From NCBI GenBank assembly GCA_022241605.1, contig JAKOMQ010000015.1:36846-100845 (forward strand): a DNA stretch of 64,000 nucleotides, read 5' to 3'. The position numbers and the translations under genes are program-made. Shown here piece by piece: positions 55,420-64,000 of this stretch. Position 1 is the stretch's first letter; each line of letters starts with the position of its first letter. Below the pieces are notes generated by a model. That model saw only the letters and a list, made by a program, of their open reading frames with translations. It was not told where the DNA came from and searched no databases. The DNA comes from Aquimonas sp. Lineage in GTDB: Bacteria; Pseudomonadota; Gammaproteobacteria; Xanthomonadales; Xanthomonadaceae.

Positions 55420-57198
55420 TCAGCGGCCTCCCTGCGAACGCTGCAGCAGGGCCTCCATGCGCTCCAGACGTGCGCGCAGATTCGCATTCTCTCCGCGCAG
55501 GTCGACCAGTTCGGCCTCCAGCGCCTGCTGCTGGATCGCGAGCTCGCGCGCGGCGGCAGTGGTGAGCACCTGGATATCCGATGTGTTGACTCTCAGCAGG
55601 GGCGCGGTTTTCGGGTCAGCCTCTGGATCGACGCTGACCGCATTCGGCAGGGTCTCCAGCAGCTCCTGGGCGATGTAGCCGAGGTGCTCGCGATCCTCGC
55701 CGCCGTTGTCGGCGAGATACTCGGGGCGATAGCGGAAGCGCGTGGGACTGAGCGCCAGCAGCGCCTCGGTGGCGGCCTCGATGTCCTTGACCTGGTGCTT
55801 GACCCGCGCGTCCGAGGTCGTGTCCCAGGTGCTCTGGTTGTCGCTGCGCCGAGCGCCGCCCATCACCAGAAGCCCATTGGCGCCCGGCGTCGGTGGGACC
55901 AGGCCGGTGACATTGCCGATCCGCAGGCCGCCGTTGGCGAAACCGGTAAGCACGCCGGTGCCACCAACGCTCACGCGCAGCGGATCGCGACCCTCCGGCG
56001 CGCGGATGGTGAACCATGCGGCCGCGTTGTTGGAGACAAGGTTGTCGTGGGTGAACTGGACCGATCCCTGCGCCCGCACCAGGAACTGGTCCTCTCCACC
56101 GGAGATGAAGTTGCCGTCCTGGCTGTCGGCCCAGGCGAAGGTGCCGCGGTGGCCATTGACGCCCTCGGCGAACACGCCTGTACAACCCTCACCCGGCTCG
56201 CCGGATGCCGAACCCGGCCGGATCTTGGCGCGACGCCCGCCGGCCCAGGACCAGGCGCCACCGGCGCAATTCAGCGCGCCCCCGCCGACGGTGGCGGTGG
56301 AGCCGCTGGCGGTGTTGCTGGCGCCGCCGCCGACGGTGCTGCGGACACCGCTGGCGGTGTTCTGCAGCCCGCCGCCCACCGTCGAGGCCTCTGCGCTCGC
56401 AAGGTTTTCGCGGCCGCCAACCACGGTGCTGACGCGCCCGCTGGCGGTGTTGCCCGCGCCCCCGCCGACCGTGGCGAACGCGGCATCGGCCGCGTCAGGG
56501 TTGTCGTTGCCGGCGCGATTGCCGGCGCCGCCGCCGACGGTGCCGTAATGGTCAGTGACCCGGTTCGGGCCCTCGCCCGCCACCGCCGGATCCGAGTCCA
56601 CCGGCGCGCCACCGCCGCCCACCGTGGCGCCCCGCACGGAAGAGCCGATCGCGGCCGGACGATTGGCGCTGGAGCCGGCCACCACGTTGGCGCTGATGGC
56701 GGTGCCGGAGACCACGTTGGGGGTGATCCGCAGGCTCGCCATGTTGTTGGTGCGGATCACCAGCGGCACGTTGTCGGTGGTGCCGAGGAAGTTGACCAAG
56801 GCGCTGCTGCCGGCATCGCCCGTGGTGCTCCAGCAGGTGCCAATGCTGCCGCCCTTGGCCTGGCTGCGGCCGGGCAGGCCGCTGAAGGCCGCGCTGCCGG
56901 CCTCGCGTACAGCCACCTCCAGCCAGACCTCGTCGGCATTCCGCAGCGGCAGATCAAGGTCCAGCCGGAAGCGGCCCTCCACCACCTCCACCCCGTGGAA
57001 GGTGATCGGCTCGGCCAGCGCGGCACCGAGGATCTGATGTGTATACGCGCTGAGCTTCAAGTCATAGCGGCCATTGGCCGGCTGGCCGGCGTCATCGAGT
57101 CGGCCTTCGTAGACAAAGCTGGCGGCCAGCGCGGCAGGGCTCAACAGGGCGAACGTGAGGGTGGCAGTCAGGACGTGGGCCAATCGGGTAGGCGACAT
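55420..57198 (-). CDS. Secreted protein with YadA-head-like repeats and C-terminal S74/tail-spike chaperone domain (copy 1)
   Basis: C-term SDARVKHQVKDIEAATEALLALSPTRFRYRPEYLADNGGEDREHLGYIAQELLETLPNAV; STVGGGxxNTASG repeats; TGA next to ATG of copy 2. Confidence 0.82.
   Translation of the reverse strand: MSPTRLAHVLTATLTFALLSPAALAASFVYEGRLDDAGQPANGRYDLKLSAYTHQILGAALAEPITFHGVEVVEGRFRLDLDLPLRNADEVWLEVAVREAGSAAFSGLPGRSQAKGGSIGTCWSTTGDAGSSALVNFLGTTDNVPLVIRTNNMASLRITPNVVSGTAISANVVAGSSANRPAAIGSSVRGATVGGGGAPVDSDPAVAGEGPNRVTDHYGTVGGGAGNRAGNDNPDAADAAFATVGGGAGNTASGRVSTVVGGRENLASAEASTVGGGLQNTASGVRSTVGGGASNTASGSTATVGGGALNCAGGAWSWAGGRRAKIRPGSASGEPGEGCTGVFAEGVNGHRGTFAWADSQDGNFISGGEDQFLVRAQGSVQFTHDNLVSNNAAAWFTIRAPEGRDPLRVSVGGTGVLTGFANGGLRIGNVTGLVPPTPGANGLLVMGGARRSDNQSTWDTTSDARVKHQVKDIEAATEALLALSPTRFRYRPEYLADNGGEDREHLGYIAQELLETLPNAVSVDPEADPKTAPLLRVNTSDIQVLTTAAARELAIQQQALEAELVDLRGENANLRARLERMEALLQRSQGGR
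56230..56560 (-). repeat. In-frame ~45-nt tandem coding repeat (TVGGGxxNTASGxx)
   Basis: STVGGGLQNTASGVR / STVGGGASNTASGST / ATVGGGALNCAGGAW and looser upstream units. Confidence 0.7.
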
Positions 57199-57424
57199 GA
57201 AGGTGGGACTCCGTAGCGAGTACAGGAGGCGCTGCCGCGACTGCGACAGGCCGGATTCGGGCCATGGGCCCGCGCTCCCTCACTTCCACGCAAAGCGTCA
57301 GCCGCAGGGGCCAAACGGAGACACCAGGGTGAGCGGCCGGGCATTCGGGCAGACGTGCCCGGGGCAGGCGAGGTCCTCGCGGGGCGCCTGCGTCTCGCGC
57401 CGAGGGCCGCTGGCTGCGCTGGTG

Positions 57425-60094
57425 CTACCAGACCAAGCGCGTGATCGGGTCCAGCGCCATCGCTTCGGCGATGCGCGGACTGTCGCTCCCGAAGACCTGT
57501 TCCAGCATGTCCGCGGCCTGCCCGCGGCGTTGGGCGGCAAGGTCTTCGCGCCCGGCGGCCGCCTCGATATCGGCCAGGGTCAGCAGCAGCAGGGCGCGCT
57601 CGTCATGCACGGCAAGTCCGGCCCGGTCGAACTCGGGCAGCAGGGCATCGGACAGTACGCGGGCCCCCTCGTGGTCGCCGTTGATCTGGCGCAAGGCAGC
57701 CAGAACGTGGCGGGCGCGCAGATGCATCAGGGAGAGGCGGTCAGGCTCTGCCGCGACCGCAGGCTCCAGCAGGGCCAGCGCATCGTCGGAGCGGCCGAGC
57801 TGGGCGATCAGATACGCGCGACGCAGAGCCCCGCCAAGCTGGTTTCGTGCCAGCTCGGCCCGGAAGGCACTGCTGTTGGCGATGGCCTCGTCGAGGGCCA
57901 ACGCTTCGTCGAATCGTCCCAGCGCGGACAGCGCCCGCACACGCGTGTTGGCCAGACCGATCCCGATGGGGTGCTCCTCACCAAGGTACTCGCGCACGAC
58001 CGCGAGACCTTCTTCGGCCGATCGGATCGCCTCCTCGTTGCGTCGCTGGTTGCGCAGCAGAATCGCCTGCGCGTTACGGATCCAGGCGATCCGCGCGCGC
58101 GGCGCGGACGGGCTCGAAAGCAGCAGCGTCTCAGCGTGAGCGCAATCGGATTCCGCTTCCGCGTGCTGCGCCAGCAGGGTTCGCGCCACGCAGCGGTTGA
58201 GGTAGTCGACCGCGGAACGGACGTCCTCAACGCCATTGACGGCAATCCGATCACGAAGTGTGCCCTCGGCGATTTCCAGTCCAAGCGCATGGTCACCGGT
58301 TGCCGTGGCAAGAATGCCCATCGTGGTGCGGATCGCAAGTCGACGCGGCGCGACATCCGCGCCTGAAGCCTCCCCGACAGCGAGAATCTGCAGGGCCTCC
58401 TCGATCAGGGCGCGTGCCGGCTCGAACTCACGCGCACGCACGTGGACTGAGGCCCGGTCGTGCAAGGTGGACGCGAGCGAGCCCTCCGGCAGCCTACCCC
58501 TGCCCTCGCGATGTTCGACGAGCACCCGGTCCAACTCGCGAACTGCGGCCTCCTCTCGCCCCAACTCGACCAACACCTGGGCCAACTCCGACCTCAGCTC
58601 CAGGCGGGCCGAGGGGGCCACCGTCAACTCCTGCTCGATCCGCGCAAGCGTGGCCTCTACAAAGTCGCCGAGATTCAGATTGGCCCCATCCCGGGCCCGG
58701 CCCGGATTGCTGGAACCAAACGAGCGCACGAGAAAGCTCTGCATCGCGGTAGCCACCTCGGCCTGAGTGCGAGCCCGTGCCGTGGCGGCTTCAGCTTCGG
58801 CCAGCGCTGCCGTGGCAACCTTGGCTTGCCACAGCGCACTGCCCAGCCCACCGATCAGGGCCAACAATACGATGCCGGCCGCCGCCACGCCCCCCGCGTG
58901 CCGCCGCATGAAACGCCGCGTGCGATAGCCGGCGCTGTCTCCACGCGCGAGCACCGGGCGCTGCTGCAGCCAGGCCCGCAGCTCGGCGGCAAACTCGGCC
59001 GCACCGGCGTAGCGTCGCTCCGGCTCCGGCCGCAGGGCCATCGCGAGGATGTGGTCGAGATCGCCGCGCAACTGGCGGGCGAGCCGGACCGGGTCGAGGA
59101 CATGGCCGTAATGCCGGCCGATCTCGTCGGCATGGCTGGCAGCCACCGCCTGGCTGGCGCGCAGGCTCTGGGTCTCGCGGCTGACCTCACCGGCAAGGGC
59201 TGCCATCTCGCGGCTGCTGCGCTGGTGCGGCAGGCGCCCGCTGAGCAGCTCGTAGCCGAGTACGCCGAGCGCGTAGACGTCGGTGGCGGTGCTGACCGGC
59301 TCGCCCAGGATCTGCTCGGGTGCGGCATAGGCCGGAGAGAGCACGCGCACGCCGGTGCCGGTGAGCGTGTCCTCGCCGCTGTCCTCCAACAGTTTGGCGA
59401 TGCCGAAATCCAGCAGGCGCGGCCGCCCGGCGGCATCGATCATCACGTTGCCGGGCTTCAGATCGCGATGCACCACCAGCCGCGCATGCGCGTAGGCCAC
59501 GGCATCGGCGATCTGCGCCAGCAGCTCGACTCGGGCTCGAAGATCCAGCGAGCGGGCGCTGGCATGGCGAAGCAGGGTGTCACCCTCGACCCGTTCCATC
59601 GCGTACCAGGGGCGCCCGCCCTCGCTCATGCCGCCGTCCAGCAGCCGCACGATGCCGGGGTGCTGCAGCCGCGCCAGGATGTGCCGCTCCTGCACGAAGC
59701 GCCGGAGAATCGACTGGGTGTCCAGGCCGCGCTTCAGCAGCTTCAGTGCCACCCGCTGCTCATAGACGCCGTCGGTGCGCTGCGCGGCCCAGACTTCACC
59801 CATGCCGCCCTCGCCCAGCGGCTCCAGCAGGCGATAAGGGCCGAGCTGTTCACCGCGGCACGTTTCCCAATCGGCGTGACCGCGGGCAGCGCCGAGCTCG
59901 GTGGGCAGGCCCGGCAGGCTGCGATCCAGCAGACCTTCCGCTTCGGCATCAGCGGCCAGCATCCGCTGCAGCGCGGCTGCGAGTTCAGGCGACTCGGCCT
60001 CGATCACCACCATGCGGGCTTCGCGCGCCTGCGGGTCGAGCTCGATCAGCTCGGAGAACAGCGCCAGTCGGCGCGCCTGCGTTGCGTCACCCAT
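57425..60094 (-). CDS. Ser/Thr protein kinase with TM segment and TPR-like C-terminus (paralogue of 36250..39018)
   Basis: YRLLEPLGEGGMGEVWAAQRTDGVYEQRVALKLLKRGLDTQSILRRF, VVHRDLKPGNVMIDAAGRPRLLDFGIAKLL. Confidence 0.93.
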   Translation of the reverse strand: MGDATQARRLALFSELIELDPQAREARMVVIEAESPELAAALQRMLAADAEAEGLLDRSLPGLPTELGAARGHADWETCRGEQLGPYRLLEPLGEGGMGEVWAAQRTDGVYEQRVALKLLKRGLDTQSILRRFVQERHILARLQHPGIVRLLDGGMSEGGRPWYAMERVEGDTLLRHASARSLDLRARVELLAQIADAVAYAHARLVVHRDLKPGNVMIDAAGRPRLLDFGIAKLLEDSGEDTLTGTGVRVLSPAYAAPEQILGEPVSTATDVYALGVLGYELLSGRLPHQRSSREMAALAGEVSRETQSLRASQAVAASHADEIGRHYGHVLDPVRLARQLRGDLDHILAMALRPEPERRYAGAAEFAAELRAWLQQRPVLARGDSAGYRTRRFMRRHAGGVAAAGIVLLALIGGLGSALWQAKVATAALAEAEAATARARTQAEVATAMQSFLVRSFGSSNPGRARDGANLNLGDFVEATLARIEQELTVAPSARLELRSELAQVLVELGREEAAVRELDRVLVEHREGRGRLPEGSLASTLHDRASVHVRAREFEPARALIEEALQILAVGEASGADVAPRRLAIRTTMGILATATGDHALGLEIAEGTLRDRIAVNGVEDVRSAVDYLNRCVARTLLAQHAEAESDCAHAETLLLSSPSAPRARIAWIRNAQAILLRNQRRNEEAIRSAEEGLAVVREYLGEEHPIGIGLANTRVRALSALGRFDEALALDEAIANSSAFRAELARNQLGGALRRAYLIAQLGRSDDALALLEPAVAAEPDRLSLMHLRARHVLAALRQINGDHEGARVLSDALLPEFDRAGLAVHDERALLLLTLADIEAAAGREDLAAQRRGQAADMLEQVFGSDSPRIAEAMALDPITRLVW

Positions 60095-60256
60095 GCCTGC
60101 CCCCGTTCAAATCCGGCTCGCGGCTGTCTGCGACGAGCTTATAGCGTGCCGCGCGCGTCGCTGTCCGCATCCGCTGCAAACGACCCGCCGCATCGCCCTG
60201 GACCACTTCGACTGCGCGGCCTGTTGCCAGCCCGCGCAGTCGCCAAGCGCCTGTGC

Positions 60257-61936
60257 CTACTGTTGCTCGAACGCTCCGCTGTCGCAGGGCCCTGCTGCGC
60301 GCGGCATGCCGCGCACGTCCACCGGCAGGCAGTGCTCGCTGCGGCCCAGCCCACGCTGCGGCCTGTGCGCGCCGTCGCTGGGCCAGCCGACCACCGGGAA
60401 AGCCCCGCCGAAGCTGCCAATCTGCACGCCCAGCGCGTTGTCCCCACTCACGGACTGGTCAAGCCCGGGCAGCTGCGGGCAGGGCCAGCCGCGCGGGCCG
60501 TACTGGTTGCCGCCCAGGCTGATGATGCCGCCGTGGGGAGCATGGCAGAGCTCGGCCACCAGGCTGTTCGAGAGGCGCATCTGGGCGGTGGGGAATTGGG
60601 TGCTGTAGTCCTTGACCAGCGCGCGATTCATCGCGGGGGAGAGCAGCAGCGGCGACTGCTCGAACACGCTGATGTGGCGAAGGTCGGCGCTGCCGATGCT
60701 GTAGACGGCGGTGGCACCCGGCAGCTGCTGGTAGCGCTGGCCGCTGGAGAAGCTGGCGTTTTCGATGTGCACATCAGGGCCGGCGTTGTGAACGGCAGCG
60801 CCGCCGTTGAGGCTGAGGTTGCCCTGGAAGGAGGTCTGCGCGATCAGACGGGTGCCGTTGCTGACGCTGAGCGCGCTGCCGGGATCTGCGAGATGAATCG
60901 CGCCGCCGCCGCCTGCCAGCGCCTGGTTGCCGCTGAACCAGCTGTTCTCGACGTGCAGATCGCGTCTGACATGGAGGGCGCCGCCCAGATTGGCGCGATT
61001 GCCTTGGAAGATCAGCCCGGTTATGTCCACAGCTCCTGACGCGAGCATGGTGTTGCCCAAGGAGGAGACGGCACCGCCATCGTTGCCTGCCTGGTTGTCC
61101 ACGATCCGGAACTTGCCGCTGCTGCTCAGTCGCAGATTGTGCATACCGAGGCTGATCGCGCCACCGTGTGACCCGGCAGCGTTGTTGCTGAACTCGGTGT
61201 CGGCCAAGGCCTGCCATTCCACCCAGTTGCGGCTGTCCCAAATGTTTCCGCCAACAGCAAGCGCGCCGCCCGTGCCGATGGCCTGATTGCCGCGCACAGC
61301 CGTCTTGCTTGAGCTGACCTGGACTCGAAGCAGTGCCATGGCACCGCCATGCGAAGCCGAGTTGCCCTGCATGACCACGTCATCCAGCTGCAACGCTCCG
61401 TCGTAGTAGAAGAGCGCGCCGCCGCTCATCTCCGACTGGCACTGTTCGAGGATCATCCTGGTGAGGCTCAAGCTGCCGAAGCCACCACCGGCCTGAACGC
61501 AGCCACCGTGCCAGGCATTGCGGCCGTGACTGATGCGCAGGTGCTCCAGGCTCACCTTTCGACCCAGCGTATCCACACGGATCAGCGGCTGCGCATGACC
61601 CACGGCGATGGCGCTCCAGCGCAGATGCGAGGGGGTCTTGCCGATGCCGATCAGGCTCATGTCGGCACGCAGCTGCAGGGCCCCGCGGGTATCGTCGTTG
61701 GGCTGTGAGGCCAACGGCTTCCGGCTGAGCTGATAGGTGCCCGATGGCAACAGGATCCGCACCGGCTTGACCGAGGCGTTGGCGGCCAGCACCGCCGAGC
61801 GCAGGCTGCAGTCGCGCGGGCTGCAGGCATTCGGCACCGGATCATCGAAGCGGGTGACCAGCAGTTCGCTGGCGGCGGCCAGGCCAGGGCTGAGGGCGAG
61901 TGCTGCGCACAGCAGGGTGATGCGTGGGGTGGACAT
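60257..61936 (-). CDS. Secreted parallel beta-helix protein with CSLREA-like N-terminal motif
   Basis: LLVTRFDDPVPNACSPRDCSLRSAVLAANAS..., repeated GGAxxxxxN units, C-terminal GPCDSGAFEQQ. ATG 61936 preferred over ORF start 62440. Confidence 0.78.
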   Translation of the reverse strand: MSTPRITLLCAALALSPGLAAASELLVTRFDDPVPNACSPRDCSLRSAVLAANASVKPVRILLPSGTYQLSRKPLASQPNDDTRGALQLRADMSLIGIGKTPSHLRWSAIAVGHAQPLIRVDTLGRKVSLEHLRISHGRNAWHGGCVQAGGGFGSLSLTRMILEQCQSEMSGGALFYYDGALQLDDVVMQGNSASHGGAMALLRVQVSSSKTAVRGNQAIGTGGALAVGGNIWDSRNWVEWQALADTEFSNNAAGSHGGAISLGMHNLRLSSSGKFRIVDNQAGNDGGAVSSLGNTMLASGAVDITGLIFQGNRANLGGALHVRRDLHVENSWFSGNQALAGGGGAIHLADPGSALSVSNGTRLIAQTSFQGNLSLNGGAAVHNAGPDVHIENASFSSGQRYQQLPGATAVYSIGSADLRHISVFEQSPLLLSPAMNRALVKDYSTQFPTAQMRLSNSLVAELCHAPHGGIISLGGNQYGPRGWPCPQLPGLDQSVSGDNALGVQIGSFGGAFPVVGWPSDGAHRPQRGLGRSEHCLPVDVRGMPRAAGPCDSGAFEQQ

Positions 61937-62096
61937 GGGTGTGGTTCCGTGGCGGGTGTGGTTCTGTCCACGCAAGCCGGGGGCGGCAGGGGCCAACGCC
62001 ATCGAGATGCCCTGCGCTGGCCCCCGATGCGCTCGATTTGCGTGGTCCAGCACGCGGCTGACTGCAGCTGCAGCCATCACCACGGGAGATCCGACC

Positions 62097-62918
62097 ATGC
62101 ACAAGCACACCCTCACCGCCCTGCTCGCCCTGCTGCTGGGCAGCGCCACTGCCCACGCCCAGACCGAGGTCCGCGGCCATCTGCAGTTCGACGGCGAACG
62201 CAGCGCCGCCGTTGGCGGCATCGCCTGGATCGAGGACGAGGTCCTGCAGCTGGTGCTCGCCGATGTCGAACCCGATATGGACGCCATCGCCGCGGACGGA
62301 CAGCTGGACCGGATGGACCTGCTGCAGCTGGGCGGGCGCCAGCTTGAGCTGCGCATCGACCCTGAGAGCGGCGAGCTCTGGGGACTCACGCTCAGCCAGC
62401 CCGGCGAGGTGCTGAGTGGAGGCCATGAAGGCATGGACACGGCGCTGGTGCTCTCGACGTCCGGGCCATGGGCCGTGGGTGATCAGGTCAAGGGCCGCTT
62501 CGACGACGGCAGCCATGCCATCGAGTTCGATCTTGCCGTGCTGGGCACCGAATTGCCCAAGCCGGGCACGCCATTGCCCGCCGATGGCGGCGCTCCCGGC
62601 GCGGTGTTCCGAGCCATGGTGGAGGCGATTGGACGTGGCGACCTGGAAATCCTACTCACCAGCCAGGCGGCGGCCAACCGTGCCGAAATGCAGGAGGCTG
62701 TCGACGAGGGATTCGGCGCCAGCCTGATCGCCCGCGCGCAGAGCTTCACCGTCAAGCCCGAGGGCCTGCAGCTCCACGGCGGCCGCGCCACGGCGCAACG
62801 CGCGTGGGTGGACTACAGCGGCCGCGATGGTTTCGGCGGCACCCGCGGCACCGCCAGCCTGGTGATGGAAGACGGGGCCTGGAAGTTCGAGCAAACCGAC
62901 TCGGTGGCGACGGACTAG
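62097..62918 (+). CDS. Hypothetical secreted protein (family X, intact copy)
   Basis: Signal peptide MHKHTLTALLALLLGSATAHAQ; shares VGGIAWIEDxVL...GGRQLELRIDP...TLSQPG with 63234 copy. Confidence 0.75.
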   Translation: MHKHTLTALLALLLGSATAHAQTEVRGHLQFDGERSAAVGGIAWIEDEVLQLVLADVEPDMDAIAADGQLDRMDLLQLGGRQLELRIDPESGELWGLTLSQPGEVLSGGHEGMDTALVLSTSGPWAVGDQVKGRFDDGSHAIEFDLAVLGTELPKPGTPLPADGGAPGAVFRAMVEAIGRGDLEILLTSQAAANRAEMQEAVDEGFGASLIARAQSFTVKPEGLQLHGGRATAQRAWVDYSGRDGFGGTRGTASLVMEDGAWKFEQTDSVATD

Positions 62919-63233
62919 GTTCTCTTGCAACGGCGCCGCGGTCCGCGACCGTCTCGGAGCAGCGCGACCGCAAGCCGCTGCCCACCTCAAAGACCGGCAT
63001 CGAGTGCGCCTCGGCGCACCTTGGGGTGTTCGGCCTCGCTCCGGTGGCGCTCATGGGAGGGTTCGGAAAACCCGAAACGCGACCCGTGCGCAGGCCCAAG
63101 CAGGCGCCACTGCTGCCGGCTCGGGGCTGGCCGGGCAGCGGCAGCCGTCGGCGATGGCCCCTGGAGGGACTGCATTGCGTGGTCTCAACAGCGGCGAACT
63201 GCAGCCGCGTCTGTCGTCCCGGGAGAACAAGCC

Positions 63234-63699
63234 ATGCGAATCCACGCCCGCGTCACCCTGTTGACCCTTCTCCTGGCCTGCGTGCCAGCCCGAGCGGAAG
63301 TCAGCGGGCACCTGCATTTGGGCGACCTGCGCAGCCCGGTCGTCGGCGGCATCGCCTGGATCGAAGATGGCGTGCTGCTGATCGTGCTCGCCGACACCCT
63401 GCCCGACACGCGGGCCCTCTCCGACGACGGCCGTCTGGATGTCATGGACCTGCAGCGTATGGGCGGTCGGCAGCTGGAGCTGCGCATCGACCCGCGGCGC
63501 GGTGAAGTCCTCGGTTACACCCTCAGCCAGCCCGGCGCTGTCCGCAGCGGCGGCTACGAGGACATCGAGGCGGGCCTGGTCCTCACGCGCTCCGCCCCAT
63601 GGCGCGTCGGGGATCGGGTCGCGGGCCACCTCAGGTACGGCCGCCATGCCGTCGAATTCGATCTGCCGGTGTCCGGTTCCGAAATTGACACAGGCGAGG
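63234..63699 (+). pseudogene. Hypothetical secreted protein (family X), truncated by IS insertion
   Basis: Collinear with 62097..62918 up to HAVEFDLPVSGSEIDTGEV, then reads into IS end. Confidence 0.7.
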
Positions 63700-64000
63700 T
63701 GACCTGCCGGCTTTTTCAGGACCACCGATTAGTTGAGGGAGGCTCGGTGGGTTGATGCTTCGTTCTTCTGCTTCTGTTCGTCCTTGAACTGCTTCGGGGT
63801 CCGGTAGCCGAGGCTCGAGTGGGGGCGATCTTCGTTGTAGTGGCGGCGCCAGCTCTCGATGATCACCCGCGCCTCGGCCCGGCTCCGGAACCACTCCATG
63901 CTCAGGCACTCGTCGCGGAACTTGCCGTTCAAGCTCTCCGCGGTGCCATTCTGCCAAGGCTTGCCGGGGTCGATGTGCGCCGTTTCGATGCCCTCCTGCT
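63700..64000 (-). mobile_element. IS3-family (IS407-group-like) insertion sequence, partial
   Basis: Terminal TGACCTGCCGG at 63700; transposase tail on minus strand; continues past window. Confidence 0.85.
63729..64000 (-). CDS. IS3-family transposase OrfB (C-terminal part; N-terminus outside window)
   Basis: GIETAHIDPGKPWQNGTAESLNGKFRDECLSMEWFRSRAEARVIIESWRRHYNEDRPHSSLGYRTPKQF. Confidence 0.93.
   Translation of the reverse strand, partial: QEGIETAHIDPGKPWQNGTAESLNGKFRDECLSMEWFRSRAEARVIIESWRRHYNEDRPHSSLGYRTPKQFKDEQKQKNEASTHRASLN

Noticed and set aside
56230-56560. Possible CRISPR-like array from regular ~45-nt spacing
   Set aside because: Repeats are in-frame coding for TVGGGxxNTASG units with variable sequence and no unique spacers.
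53706-57198. Prophage remnant suggested by tail-fibre-type domains
   Set aside because: No other phage genes in the surroundings; both proteins have signal peptides, unlike phage tail spikes.
55351-61039. Plus-strand ORFs of 621, 403 and 859 aa
   Set aside because: Antisense to S74 copy 1, the second kinase and the beta-helix gene; no plausible domains.

Overview
This is a GC-rich, densely coding gammaproteobacterial chromosome segment. Gene content and order suggest Lysobacterales/Xanthomonadales (inference). It is mostly housekeeping: a PAS-GGDEF-EAL protein running off the left edge; lptD-surA-pdxA-rsmA-apaG-apaH; rpoE-rseA-rseC-mucD (minus strand); a fadB/fadJ-like gene; DUF3422; a GbsR/MarR regulator with a cyanide-insensitive-type cytochrome bd oxidase; a ~2940-aa cyclic beta-glucan synthase-like protein; a PepSY/two-component locus; dbpA; tamA-tamB; kbl. 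The right third is accessory-like: two large Ser/Thr kinase-TPR proteins, a tandem pair of secreted proteins with YadA-head-like repeats and C-terminal S74-type chaperone domains, a beta-propeller protein, a CSLREA-like beta-helix protein, a duplicated family of unknown secreted proteins (one copy cut by an IS3-family element), and an unknown two-gene module bracketed by palindromic repeats. The main non-coding signals are a dispersed TIR-bearing palindromic repeat family (six loci), an inverted REP pair, a 9-N16-9 operator-like inverted repeat in front of a decayed GntR/ABC locus, an 8-2-8 palindrome in front of the GbsR gene, and a heptanucleotide array in the cydA leader. No tRNA, rRNA or CRISPR array was recognised. 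All family assignments are by eye, with no database search. Many long antisense ORFs in the supplied track were rejected as GC-bias artefacts.
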